64,000 bases of DNA from JAEMQF01 sp963850525 (GTDB lineage: Bacteria > Pseudomonadota > Gammaproteobacteria > Burkholderiales > Burkholderiaceae_C): the NCBI GenBank assembly GCA_963850525.1, contig CAWKLQ010000008.1, positions 1,736,001-1,800,000 on the forward strand. The letters run 5' to 3'. Every line of letters starts with the position of its first letter. Positions within the stretch are counted from its first letter, which is position 1. The notes beneath the pieces were generated by a model. It saw nothing but the letters and a program-made list of their open reading frames with translations. It ran no database searches and was not told the DNA's origin. The position numbers and the translations under genes were made by a program. Below are positions 45,216 through 52,746 of the stretch, piece by piece.

Positions 45216-46717
45216 TGCGCGCAGCTCCGCGCTGCCAAGGCCCGGCGCGCATGTTCAAGGTCGGAGAAGGCGCGCTTCACGCCCTTGATTTCCTGGTAGT
45301 CCTCATGGCCCTTGCCGGCGAGCAGGATCACGTCGGCAGAAGCGCTGTGCGCCACGGCGTGGGCGATCGCCGCGCCGCGGTCCTCAATCGCCGTCGCCGC
45401 TCGCGCCGGAAATCCCGCGACGATTTGCTCGATGATGTGCGCGGGTTCCTCGTCGCGCGGGTTGTCGCTGGTGACGATCACTTCCTGCGCATGGCGCGCC
45501 GCGACCCCGCCCATCAACGCGCGTTTGCTCGCATCGCGGTTGCCCCCGCAGCCGAACACGCACCACAAGCGCCCGCCACGCTGGTGTGCCAGGGGCTGGA
45601 GCGCAAGCAAGACTTTTTCGAGCGCGTCGGGCGTGTGCGCATAGTCGACGACCACCGCAGGTGTGTTGTCGGCGCCAGGCACTCTTTGCATTCGCCCCGG
45701 CACGGGCGTCAGGTGGGCGCAGGCGTGCGCCGCGTCGGCCAAAGGCAAATCGAGCGAGCGCAGCGCGCCGATCACGGCGAGCAGGTTGCTCACGTTGTAG
45801 TCGCCAATCATCGACGTGCTCACCTGAACACACGCCGCGCCTTCGAGCACGTCAAAGCACAGGCCACCCTCGCGGTAGCTGACGTTCTGGGCGCGCAAGC
45901 GCGCCGGCTGGCACGCCGAGTAAGTCCACAAACCGATAGGCTGATCGCGCAGCTGCTCGGCGAGCACCGCACCGCGCGCATCGTCGATGTTCACGACCGC
46001 CGCCTTCAGGCCCGGCCACTCGAAGAGCTGCTGCTTCGCTTCCCAGTAGGCCTGCATCGAGCCGTGGTAGTCGAGGTGATCCTGGGTCAGGTTCGTGAAC
46101 ATCACGGTGTCCAAGTGCACGCCGTTCAGGCGTTGCTCAACGACGCCTATCGACGACGCTTCGAGCGCGCAGACCTGCAGACCCTGCTCGACAAAGCTGC
46201 GCAGCGTGGCGTGCAGGGCAATCGGATCGGGCGTCGTCAATCCCGGCGCGCTGAGCGTTCCCGTGTCGCCGGCGCGCAGGGGAGGCACCCCGCTGCCGAG
46301 CGTGCCGATCACGCCGCAGCGCCGGCCGAGCACGGCCAGCGCCTGCGCGGTCCACCAGGCGGTCGACGTCTTGCCGTTCGTTCCGGTGGTGGCCAACATC
46401 GTCAACTGGCGGCTCGGCTCGCCGAGGAACGCGCTCGCAATCGCGCCGGCCTGGCGCTTCAGATCGCGCACGCAGGCCACGCCGTCCAGGCCGGCCCAGT
46501 CGAACGCCGACGCGCCTTGCGCTTCGACCAGGCAGGCGCGCGCGCCGCTGCGCAGCGCGTCGCGCACGAAGCGGCGCGCGTCGTGCGCGGCGCCAGGCCA
46601 GGCGACGAAGGCGTCGCCGGGTGCGACACGCCGGCTGTCGCTGGAGAGCTGCCGCGCGCCGCGTTCGTGCAACCAGCGCACGGCGGCTTGGGACGAGTCG
46701 AGTGAGGTCAGCGCCAT
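45212..46717 (-). CDS. murE: UDP-N-acetylmuramoyl-L-alanyl-D-glutamate--2,6-diaminopimelate ligase
   Basis: Adds meso-diaminopimelate to the stem. 501 residues. ATP loop TGTNGKTST, TNLTQDHLDYHGSMQAYWEAK and the diaminopimelate-selecting motif DNPRDEEP, so the cell wall is of the mDAP type. The ATG overlaps the ftsI stop by one base (TGATG); the reading frame continues open upstream through ftsI but that part is not coding in this frame. Confidence 0.96.
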   Translation of the reverse strand: MALTSLDSSQAAVRWLHERGARQLSSDSRRVAPGDAFVAWPGAAHDARRFVRDALRSGARACLVEAQGASAFDWAGLDGVACVRDLKRQAGAIASAFLGEPSRQLTMLATTGTNGKTSTAWWTAQALAVLGRRCGVIGTLGSGVPPLRAGDTGTLSAPGLTTPDPIALHATLRSFVEQGLQVCALEASSIGVVEQRLNGVHLDTVMFTNLTQDHLDYHGSMQAYWEAKQQLFEWPGLKAAVVNIDDARGAVLAEQLRDQPIGLWTYSACQPARLRAQNVSYREGGLCFDVLEGAACVQVSTSMIGDYNVSNLLAVIGALRSLDLPLADAAHACAHLTPVPGRMQRVPGADNTPAVVVDYAHTPDALEKVLLALQPLAHQRGGRLWCVFGCGGNRDASKRALMGGVAARHAQEVIVTSDNPRDEEPAHIIEQIVAGFPARAATAIEDRGAAIAHAVAHSASADVILLAGKGHEDYQEIKGVKRAFSDLEHARRALAARSCAQ

Positions 46718-48501
46718 CAGAAGCTTTCCTCCACAGCGTCGGCAGGTTCGGCAATCACTTGCGACTTCACGTCCAGATCGGGCGCAACAGCAAGCGCGCG
46801 CAGCGTTTGTTGAACGACTTCGCTGAACACCGGCGCGGCGACGTCGCCGCCGAAGTATTTGCCGTTGCTCGGTTCGTCGAGCATCACGGCGACGATGATT
46901 CGCGGCTTGACTATCGGCGCCATGCCGACGAACCAGGAGCGGTATTTCTTGTCGAGGTAGACACCGCCTTCCTGCTTGTGCGCCGTGCCGGTCTTGCCGC
47001 CCACCGAGTAGCCCATCGCCTGCGCTTTGGGCGCGGTGCCGCCTTTGCCGGTCGCCAGGCCCAGCATGTGGCGCACCTGCGCCGCGGTTTGCGGCGACAT
47101 CACGCTCACACCGGGCGCGGGAATCGCGTCTTTCAGGAGCGAGGTGGGCAACAAGACGCCGTCGTGGGCGAACACGCCGTAGGCGTGCGCGAGCTGGAAC
47201 AGGCTCGTCGACAAACCGTAGCCGTAGCTCATCGTCGCCTGTTCGATGGGGCGCCAGTTCTTGTAGGGGCGCAGCCGCCCCGTCACGGCACCGGGAAAGT
47301 TGATCTCGGGTTTGTGGCCGAAGCCGACCTGGCTGTACAGCTCCCACATTTCGCGCGGTTGCATCTGCATCGCCAGCTTGACGATGCCGACGTTGCTCGA
47401 CTTCTGGATCACTTCGTTCACCGTCAGCGCGCCGTGCGGATGCGCGTCGCTGATCGTCGAGCCGTTCACGAGCATCTGGCCCGGCGCGGTCTGGATCACG
47501 GTATTCGGCGTGACGCGCTTGGATTCGAGCGCGAGCGCAGCGATGAAGGGCTTCATTGTCGAGCCGGGCTCGAAGGTGTCGGTCAAGGCGCGGTTGCGCA
47601 GCGACGCGCCACCCGACTTGCGCTGCTGGCCCGGCGTGTAGCTCGGGAAGTTCGCCATGGCGAGGACTTCGCCGTTCTGCGCGTCGAGCACGACCACGCT
47701 GCCGGCCTTCGCCTTGTGCTCGCGCACCGCGTCGCGTACGCGCTGGTAGGCGTAAAACTGAAGTTTGGAGTCGATGCTGAGTTGCACGTCGCGGCCGTGC
47801 ACCGAGGCGACGCTGTCGCCCACGTCTTCGACGACGCGCCCCAAACGATCCTTGATGACGCGCCGCGAGCCGTTGCGCCCGGCGAGCTCTTTCTGGAACG
47901 CGAGTTCGATGCCCTCCTGGCCCTGCTGCTCCAAATTCGTGAACCCGACCACCTGCGCGAGCGCTTCGCCTTCGGGGTATTTGCGCTTGTACTCGCGCAC
48001 CTGATGCACGCCCTTCAGCCCGAGCGCCAACACTTCGCCTGCCACCGGATCGTCGACCTGGCGGCGCAGCCAGACGAAGCTGGGGTTGCTGTCCAGGCGC
48101 TCGTCGAGTTCCTGCAGCGTCATCTCGAGCAGCTTGGCGAGTTGGCGGCGCTGCGCCTTGTCGGCGACGATGTCCTTCGGAATCGCCCACAGCGACGCAG
48201 CGGGCACGCTCGACGCCAGGATCAAGCCGTTGCGATCGACGATGCGGCCGCGGCTCGCCTGCAGCTCGAGGGTTCGGGCGTAGCGGATTTCGCCTTGTTT
48301 CTGGAAGAAGGCGGCGTCGATCCACTGCACGTAAACGGCGCGGCTGAGCAAGAGCAGCGAGCCGAGCGCGACCAGCAGCACGAGGAATTTGGAGCGCCAC
48401 GGCGGCGTCTTGGACGCGAGCAGCGGGCTCGACGCGTACATCACGCGGTGCGCCTTGGGCACCGCGCCGCGCTGTGCTTTGCGCTTCTGCTGCGCCTTCA
48501 C
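46717..48501 (-). CDS. ftsI: Peptidoglycan D,D-transpeptidase FtsI (PBP3)
   Basis: Divisome transpeptidase that crosslinks septal murein. 594 residues. One N-terminal membrane helix (about 38-58), pedestal domain starting ASRGRIVDRNG, transpeptidase domain with GSTMK (S314, K317), an SSN motif and the KTG motif GGKTGTAHK (K503). Overlaps ftsL by 4 bp. Confidence 0.97.
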   Translation of the reverse strand: MKAQQKRKAQRGAVPKAHRVMYASSPLLASKTPPWRSKFLVLLVALGSLLLLSRAVYVQWIDAAFFQKQGEIRYARTLELQASRGRIVDRNGLILASSVPAASLWAIPKDIVADKAQRRQLAKLLEMTLQELDERLDSNPSFVWLRRQVDDPVAGEVLALGLKGVHQVREYKRKYPEGEALAQVVGFTNLEQQGQEGIELAFQKELAGRNGSRRVIKDRLGRVVEDVGDSVASVHGRDVQLSIDSKLQFYAYQRVRDAVREHKAKAGSVVVLDAQNGEVLAMANFPSYTPGQQRKSGGASLRNRALTDTFEPGSTMKPFIAALALESKRVTPNTVIQTAPGQMLVNGSTISDAHPHGALTVNEVIQKSSNVGIVKLAMQMQPREMWELYSQVGFGHKPEINFPGAVTGRLRPYKNWRPIEQATMSYGYGLSTSLFQLAHAYGVFAHDGVLLPTSLLKDAIPAPGVSVMSPQTAAQVRHMLGLATGKGGTAPKAQAMGYSVGGKTGTAHKQEGGVYLDKKYRSWFVGMAPIVKPRIIVAVMLDEPSNGKYFGGDVAAPVFSEVVQQTLRALAVAPDLDVKSQVIAEPADAVEESF

Positions 48502-48806
48502 CGGGCCCCTCCCGAGGCCGCCGACGCGGCGGGACGGTAGGCGCTCACGTACAGCGTCACGGCGGGCGTTGCACTGCGCATCGCGAGTTTGTCGCGCGCC
48601 AGTTTTTCGACGCGCAAGGGGGTCGCCTGCGCCTGCTTTTCGGCGAGCAGGCGCTGTTGCTCATTGAGCAATACCCGCTCTTCGGCGTTCGCCCGGTCCA
48701 GCTCGGCAAACAGATGACGCGACTCGTACGAGACGCGCACGAGGTAGACGCTGCTGGCCAGCAACATGACGAGCAGCACGACGCTGACGCGGGTCACTGG
48801 CGTCAT
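48498..48806 (-). CDS. ftsL: Cell division protein FtsL
   Basis: Small bitopic protein of the FtsQLB complex. 102 residues. A single helix (about 7-24) is followed by a coiled-coil heptad region (ELDRANAEERVLLNEQQRLLAEKQ) and a short C-terminal tail. Recognised mainly by size, topology and its place between rsmH and ftsI, both joined by 4-bp overlaps. Confidence 0.93.
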   Translation of the reverse strand: MTPVTRVSVVLLVMLLASSVYLVRVSYESRHLFAELDRANAEERVLLNEQQRLLAEKQAQATPLRVEKLARDKLAMRSATPAVTLYVSAYRPAASAASGGAR

Positions 48807-49747
48807 GGCGTGTCCGTGCGTTCGGCCACGCGCAGCACCGCCGAGCGCGCGCGCGGATTCGCCTGCACTTCGCCGAAGCTGGGTTTGATTCGCGCGATCG
48901 CGCGCAAGCGCTGCGGTACGGGCGGCGCAAACGGCACGCGCCGGTCGACCACGTCGCGGCTGTGCCCGGCGATGAAGGTCTTGACGATGCGGTCTTCGAG
49001 CGAATGAAAACTGATCGCGGCCAGGCGCCCGCCGGGGTTGAGCAGCTCGAGCGCCATGCGCAGCGCACTCGCGATTTCGTCGAGCTCGGCGTTCACGGCG
49101 ATGCGCAGCGCCTGAAACGTGCGCGTCGCCGGGTGCTGCGCGCCCTCGCGCGTCTTCACGCAGCGCGCGACGAGCTTGGCCAGCTCGGCGGTCGTGCGCG
49201 GCGCTTGGCCGGCGTCGCGGCTCGCAACGACCGCCTTGGCGATTCGCCCGGCGAAACGCTCTTCGCCGTAGTCGCGAATCACTTCGGCGATCTGGCGCTC
49301 GTCGGCGCGCGCGAGGAACTGCGCCGCGGTTTCACCGGAACTCGTGTCCATGCGCATGTCCAGTGGAGCGTCGAAGCGAAAGCTGAAACCGCGGCTCGGG
49401 TCGTCGATTTGCGGCGACGACACGCCCAGGTCGAAGAGCACGCCGTCGAGCCGCGTCACTCCGGCGTCGTGCAGGGTTTGCGCCATGTGCGAGAAGCGCG
49501 CGTGGTGCATCGAAAAGCGGGGATCGTCGATTCGCGTCGGCCCGCTCAGTGCACTGGCCACCGCCAGCGGATCGCGGTCGATGCCGAGCACGCGGGCCTG
49601 CGGTGAGAGCCGCGCAAGCAGCGCGCGCGTGTGGCCACCGCGGCCGAAGGTCGCATCCAGGTACACACCCTCCAGCGAGTTCACCAAGGCGGCTATCGCC
49701 TCGTCTCGCATCACGGTGATGTGTTGCCATTCTTGTGAACTGGTCAT
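48803..49747 (-). CDS. rsmH: 16S rRNA (cytosine1402-N4)-methyltransferase RsmH
   Basis: SAM-dependent methyltransferase modifying C1402 in the ribosomal P site. 314 residues. HITVMRDEAIAAL, DATFGRGGHTRALL and GIDRDPLAV form the SAM site; LFDLGVSSPQIDDPSRGFSFRFDAPLDMRMD and the C-terminal SFHSLEDRIVKTFI are family signatures. Start ATG overlaps the mraZ stop (TGATG). Confidence 0.97.
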   Translation of the reverse strand: MTSSQEWQHITVMRDEAIAALVNSLEGVYLDATFGRGGHTRALLARLSPQARVLGIDRDPLAVASALSGPTRIDDPRFSMHHARFSHMAQTLHDAGVTRLDGVLFDLGVSSPQIDDPSRGFSFRFDAPLDMRMDTSSGETAAQFLARADERQIAEVIRDYGEERFAGRIAKAVVASRDAGQAPRTTAELAKLVARCVKTREGAQHPATRTFQALRIAVNAELDEIASALRMALELLNPGGRLAAISFHSLEDRIVKTFIAGHSRDVVDRRVPFAPPVPQRLRAIARIKPSFGEVQANPRARSAVLRVAERTDTP

Positions 49748-50187
49748 CAAAAGCTGAAACTCTTCAGCGATTCGGGCATGTCGGACTGCATCACTTGCGC
49801 TTCGTGCTCGGCGTGCGCTTTCGCGTCCCAGAGTTCGAAGTGGCTGCCCATGCCGAGCAGCATCACGTCGCGGGTCAGGCCCGCCGACGCGCGCAGTTCG
49901 GGCGAGATGAGGACACGCGACGATGCGTCGATCTCCACGTCCATCGCGTTGCCGAGGAACACGCGCTTCCAGCCGCTCGCGTCCATCGGCAGCGCGGCGA
50001 CGCGGTCGCGGAATACCTCCCACGCCGGCCGCGGGAACAGCATCAACGAGCCCACCGGGTGCTTGGTCACGGTCAACTGGGTCACGCCCATCGCGGACAG
50101 CAGCTCGCGATGACGCGCCGGCATGGCGAGCCGCCCTTTGTTGTCCAAGGTCAAGGCCGAAGGGCCTTGAAACACCACGTTCGCCAC
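49747..50187 (-). CDS. mraZ: Transcriptional regulator MraZ
   Basis: AbrB/SpoVT-fold ring protein that binds the promoter of its own dcw operon. 146 residues. Two tandem half-domains: LTLDNKGRLAMPARHRE near the start and EIDASSRVLISPELR in the second half, each with the DxxGR/DxxxR pattern. The start is GTG 50187, set by the family N-terminus VVFQGPSALTLD. The GTG lies inside the row of MraZ boxes, so the repressor footprint would cover its own translation start region on the DNA. Confidence 0.95.
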   Translation of the reverse strand: MANVVFQGPSALTLDNKGRLAMPARHRELLSAMGVTQLTVTKHPVGSLMLFPRPAWEVFRDRVAALPMDASGWKRVFLGNAMDVEIDASSRVLISPELRASAGLTRDVMLLGMGSHFELWDAKAHAEHEAQVMQSDMPESLKSFSF

Positions 50188-50216
50188 AAACCCCCACTAA
50201 GATGCACTTTTCCCCA
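50182..50216 (-). promoter_or_regulatory. MraZ operator: four boxes at 10-bp spacing
   Basis: On the minus strand TGGGG begins at 50216 and again at 50196; degenerate copies TGCAT (from 50206) and TGGCG (from 50186) fill the intervening and last positions. The exact 10-bp period matches the known MraZ site, TGGGN repeated with 5-bp spacers. The first box overlaps the promoter -10 hexamer and the last lies across the mraZ GTG. Confidence 0.75.
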
Positions 50217-50244
50217 CTGTAGCGCATCACCTCGGGAGGGTCAA
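50216..50244 (-). promoter_or_regulatory. Sigma70-type promoter of the dcw cluster
   Basis: Minus strand TTGACC (-35, 50239-50244), a 17-bp spacer, and TACAGT (-10, 50216-50221). Transcription would start near 50209, leaving a leader of roughly 20 nt before the mraZ GTG. The -10 shares its last base with the first MraZ box. The flanking 200 bp upstream are AT-rich compared with the rest of the window. Confidence 0.75.
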
Positions 50245-50427
50245 TTCGATTGCACCGAAAATTCAATCAAATCAAAGACTTAGCTTTGGAACTAAACGTA
50301 ACTTCACGAACCCGAATTTCCTTTGAAAATAACAACTTACGGCGCTGACTGAAAGCATTGGGTGAGATTAATCAAGCACCCACACTGCGCGGCGCGGCGA
50401 ATAAAGAGACAATCAAGGCTCCGCCGG

Positions 50428-50445
50428 CCGTGAAAACGTTCACGG
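50428..50445. promoter_or_regulatory. 18-bp dyad upstream of the zinc-ribbon gene
   Basis: Perfect arms CCGTGAA (50428-50434) and TTCACGG (50439-50445) around AACG, 34 bp before the ATG at 50480. The centre and symmetry resemble operators of LacI-type or similar dimeric regulators, but no regulator gene is adjacent. The rest of the 50245-50427 gap is AT-rich and shows no gene. Confidence 0.5.
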
Positions 50446-50479
50446 TCGTATTGCCTCGCGACCCCAGTCAATCGAGACC

Positions 50480-50731
50480 ATGGCCACACGCCCATCCCCA
50501 CCAAGCAGCACTGTCGACGCCGGACTCAAACTGCGCCAGACCCAGGCGGAATACACCGCGGCGCGCCCGATCAGCCAAGCGGGAATCAAGCCGATGATGT
50601 CGAGTTCGAAGATGTACGTATGCCGGCGCTGCCAGGCCAACTTCAAGACCGGCAACGGCAAGCCCGACGCGCGCATCCCGGGGCTGGGCAAGTGCAACTC
50701 CTGCCTCGCGGCAGGGCCGGCGACGGTGTAG
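50480..50731 (+). CDS. Small zinc-ribbon protein
   Basis: 83 residues, not recognised. Two CxxC knuckles (C48/C51 and C72/C75), 20 residues apart, are embedded in a basic, glycine-rich segment YVCRRCQANFKTGNGKPDARIPGLGKCNSC, a typical zinc ribbon. The 40-residue N-terminus is polar and low in hydrophobicity; starts at M39, M40 or M45 are possible. It is alone on the plus strand between mraZ (divergent) and the NnrU-like gene (convergent). The knuckles and an upstream dyad support a real gene, but codon evidence was not computed. Confidence 0.55.
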   Translation: MATRPSPPSSTVDAGLKLRQTQAEYTAARPISQAGIKPMMSSSKMYVCRRCQANFKTGNGKPDARIPGLGKCNSCLAAGPATV

Positions 50732-50744
50732 GCAACGTCACTGC

Positions 50745-51317
50745 TCAGTGGATCGGCGCGACGCCGATTGCCCAGGCGTGCGCCCATAACAGAAGCACCG
50801 CGTAAATCGCCAACCCGCCGACCACGGCGATCGCATCGTTCGCTGGCCGGGCCGGCAAGGCGGGGACCGTGCGCGCGGGTCGGCGCTTCAGCGAAATTCG
50901 GTCGGCAACCGCCCAGGCGAGAAACCCACCGAACAGCAGCACATCGGCAAGCGTGCCATTCACGAGCAAGTGGGCAAGCGCCCACAACTTGGTGGCGAGC
51001 AACATCGGGTGCTTGGCCGCCGTCTTGATTCGCCCCGGCAAATAAACCGCGAGCAGCAGCACGAACACGGGAAGCAGCAGCAGCAACGCCACGTGGCGCA
51101 GCGCGGGTGGTGGCGTGAACAGCACGATGGGATCCTGACGCGCCACGCCGTAGCCGTAAATCAAGAGCAGCAGGCCAATTCCAGAGACCACCGAGTACAG
51201 CCCCTTCCAGGCGGCTTCACCCCGCTGTGCGAGCTGCGCATCGCGCCATTGCGGCGCGACGATGGACACCGAGTGAATGCCGAGGAACAGAGCCAGGCCG
51301 ACGATGAGCAAGGTCAC
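50745..51317 (-). CDS. NnrU-family integral membrane protein
   Basis: 190 residues, five to six membrane helices. The N-terminal FLGIHSVSIVAPQWRDAQ and the central PGRIKTAAKHPMLLATKLWALAHLLVNG match NnrU, a family related to isoprenylcysteine methyltransferase-like proteins and first noticed near nitric oxide reductase genes. No denitrification gene is seen here, so a broader lipid- or quinone-related role is equally likely. Follows the amt gene by 94 bp on the same strand. Confidence 0.85.
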   Translation of the reverse strand: MTLLIVGLALFLGIHSVSIVAPQWRDAQLAQRGEAAWKGLYSVVSGIGLLLLIYGYGVARQDPIVLFTPPPALRHVALLLLLPVFVLLLAVYLPGRIKTAAKHPMLLATKLWALAHLLVNGTLADVLLFGGFLAWAVADRISLKRRPARTVPALPARPANDAIAVVGGLAIYAVLLLWAHAWAIGVAPIH

Positions 51318-51411
51318 AGCGAACTCCGAAGCGCGCCTGAAGCAGGCGTGCGCAGTTTAGGACCTCAGGCTCACCGGCGCGGCCAGCGCAAGGCAGCGCC
51401 ACGCGCGTGGT

Positions 51412-52614
51412 TCACCAATTCGCTTCGCGCTCCGGCGTCGCGCTGATGCGGTGGATCGCCAGATCGGCGCCGTCGAACTCTTCCTCCAGCGTCAGGCGCA
51501 GCCCCATCACCGCCTTCAAGACACCGTAGACGATGAAGCCCGCAACGAGCGCCCACGCCACGCCGAGCAGTGTGCCGATGAGCTGGCTCATGAAGGTCAC
51601 GCCACCCAGGCCGGCGAACGCGGTGCTGCCGAAAATGCCGCAGGCGATTCCGCCCCACGCGCCGCACAGGCCGTGCAGCGGCCAGACGCCGAGCACGTCG
51701 TCGATCTTCCACTTGTTCTGCGTCAGCGTGAACATGCTGACGAAGATGGCGCCAGCCACACCCCCCGTGGCCAGCGCGCCGATCGGATGCATCAGGTCGG
51801 ATCCGGCGCACACCGCCACCAGGCCGGCGAGCGGCCCGTTGTAAACAAAACCCGGGTCGTTGCGGCCGAGCAGTGCCGCAACCAACGTGCCGCCCACCAT
51901 CGCCATCAGCGAATTCACTGCGACCAGCCCCGAGATCTTGTCGATGGTCTGCGCGCTCATCACATTGAAGCCGAACCAGCCCACCGCGAGCACCCACGCG
52001 CCGAGCGCAAGAAACGGAATGCTCGACGGCGGGTGCGCAGAGATCGCGCCGTCTTTGCGGTAGCGGTTGCTCCGTGCGCCGAGCAGCAGCACCGCAGGCA
52101 AGGCAAGCCAGCCGCCGACCGCGTGCACGACGATCGAGCCGGCGAAGTCGTGCAACTCGGCGCCTGTGTTCGCCTTGAGCCACGCCTGCACGCCGAAGGC
52201 GCCGTTCCACGCGACGCCCTCGAACAGCGGGTAGACCAGGCCGACGATCACCGCCGTGGCGATCAACTGCGGGCCGAAGCGCGCGCGCTCGGCAATTCCA
52301 CCGGAGATGATGGCCGGCACGGCTGCGGCAAACGTCAACAGGAAGAAGAACTTGACCAGGTCGTAGCCGTTCTTCGCCGCCAGCGTTTCCGCGCCGCTGA
52401 AGAACTGCACGCCGTAGGCGACCGAATAGCCGACGAAGAAGTACGCGATCGTCGACACACTGAAGTCGACGAGGATCTTCACCAGCGCATTCACCTGGTT
52501 CTTCTTGCGCACCGTGCCGAGTTCGAGGAAGGCGAAGCCCGAGTGCATGGCCAGCACCATGATGGCGCCGAGCAGGATGAAAAGGGCATCGCTGCCTTGT
52601 TTGAGTTGTTCCAT
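51412..52614 (-). CDS. amt: Ammonium transporter (Amt family)
   Basis: 400 residues, eleven membrane helices expected. The conduction-pore twin histidines are H164 (FAGSIVVHAVGG) and H314 (VWPLHGLCGAWGG), and the ammonium-binding region aspartate is D156. The start MEQLKQGSDALFILLGA opens directly into the first helix, with no signal peptide. No glnK (PII) gene is adjacent, which is unusual but not rare. Confidence 0.95.
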   Translation of the reverse strand: MEQLKQGSDALFILLGAIMVLAMHSGFAFLELGTVRKKNQVNALVKILVDFSVSTIAYFFVGYSVAYGVQFFSGAETLAAKNGYDLVKFFFLLTFAAAVPAIISGGIAERARFGPQLIATAVIVGLVYPLFEGVAWNGAFGVQAWLKANTGAELHDFAGSIVVHAVGGWLALPAVLLLGARSNRYRKDGAISAHPPSSIPFLALGAWVLAVGWFGFNVMSAQTIDKISGLVAVNSLMAMVGGTLVAALLGRNDPGFVYNGPLAGLVAVCAGSDLMHPIGALATGGVAGAIFVSMFTLTQNKWKIDDVLGVWPLHGLCGAWGGIACGIFGSTAFAGLGGVTFMSQLIGTLLGVAWALVAGFIVYGVLKAVMGLRLTLEEEFDGADLAIHRISATPEREANW

Positions 52615-52717
52615 GTTGCAGTGCCCACAAAAGAATCCGAAAGGGCAACGGGCGCAGACTGATGAGCCTCATTGCGGCGTGCGGGCGAGATGATACGCAC
52701 CGTCGCGCGCAGGCCAC

Positions 52718-52739
52718 CGCGGCGCGGCCTGGCGCCGCG
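52718..52739 (-). terminator. Hairpin between the carbonic anhydrase and amt genes
   Basis: Perfect 8-bp arms CGCGGCGC (52718-52725) and GCGCCGCG (52732-52739) with a 6-nt loop, starting 8 bp after the carbonic anhydrase stop. No T-run follows, so termination would be rho-assisted at best. Confidence 0.4.
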
Positions 52740-52746
52740 CGCTCGT

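Noticed and set aside
46718..48400. Upstream extension of the murE frame through ftsI
   Set aside because: The extra part is the ftsI sequence read in another frame; murE homology begins exactly at the ATG overlapping the ftsI stop.
50745..51317. Denitrification locus suggested by the NnrU-like gene
   Set aside because: No nitric oxide reductase, nitrite reductase or regulator gene is nearby; the family is widespread outside denitrifiers.
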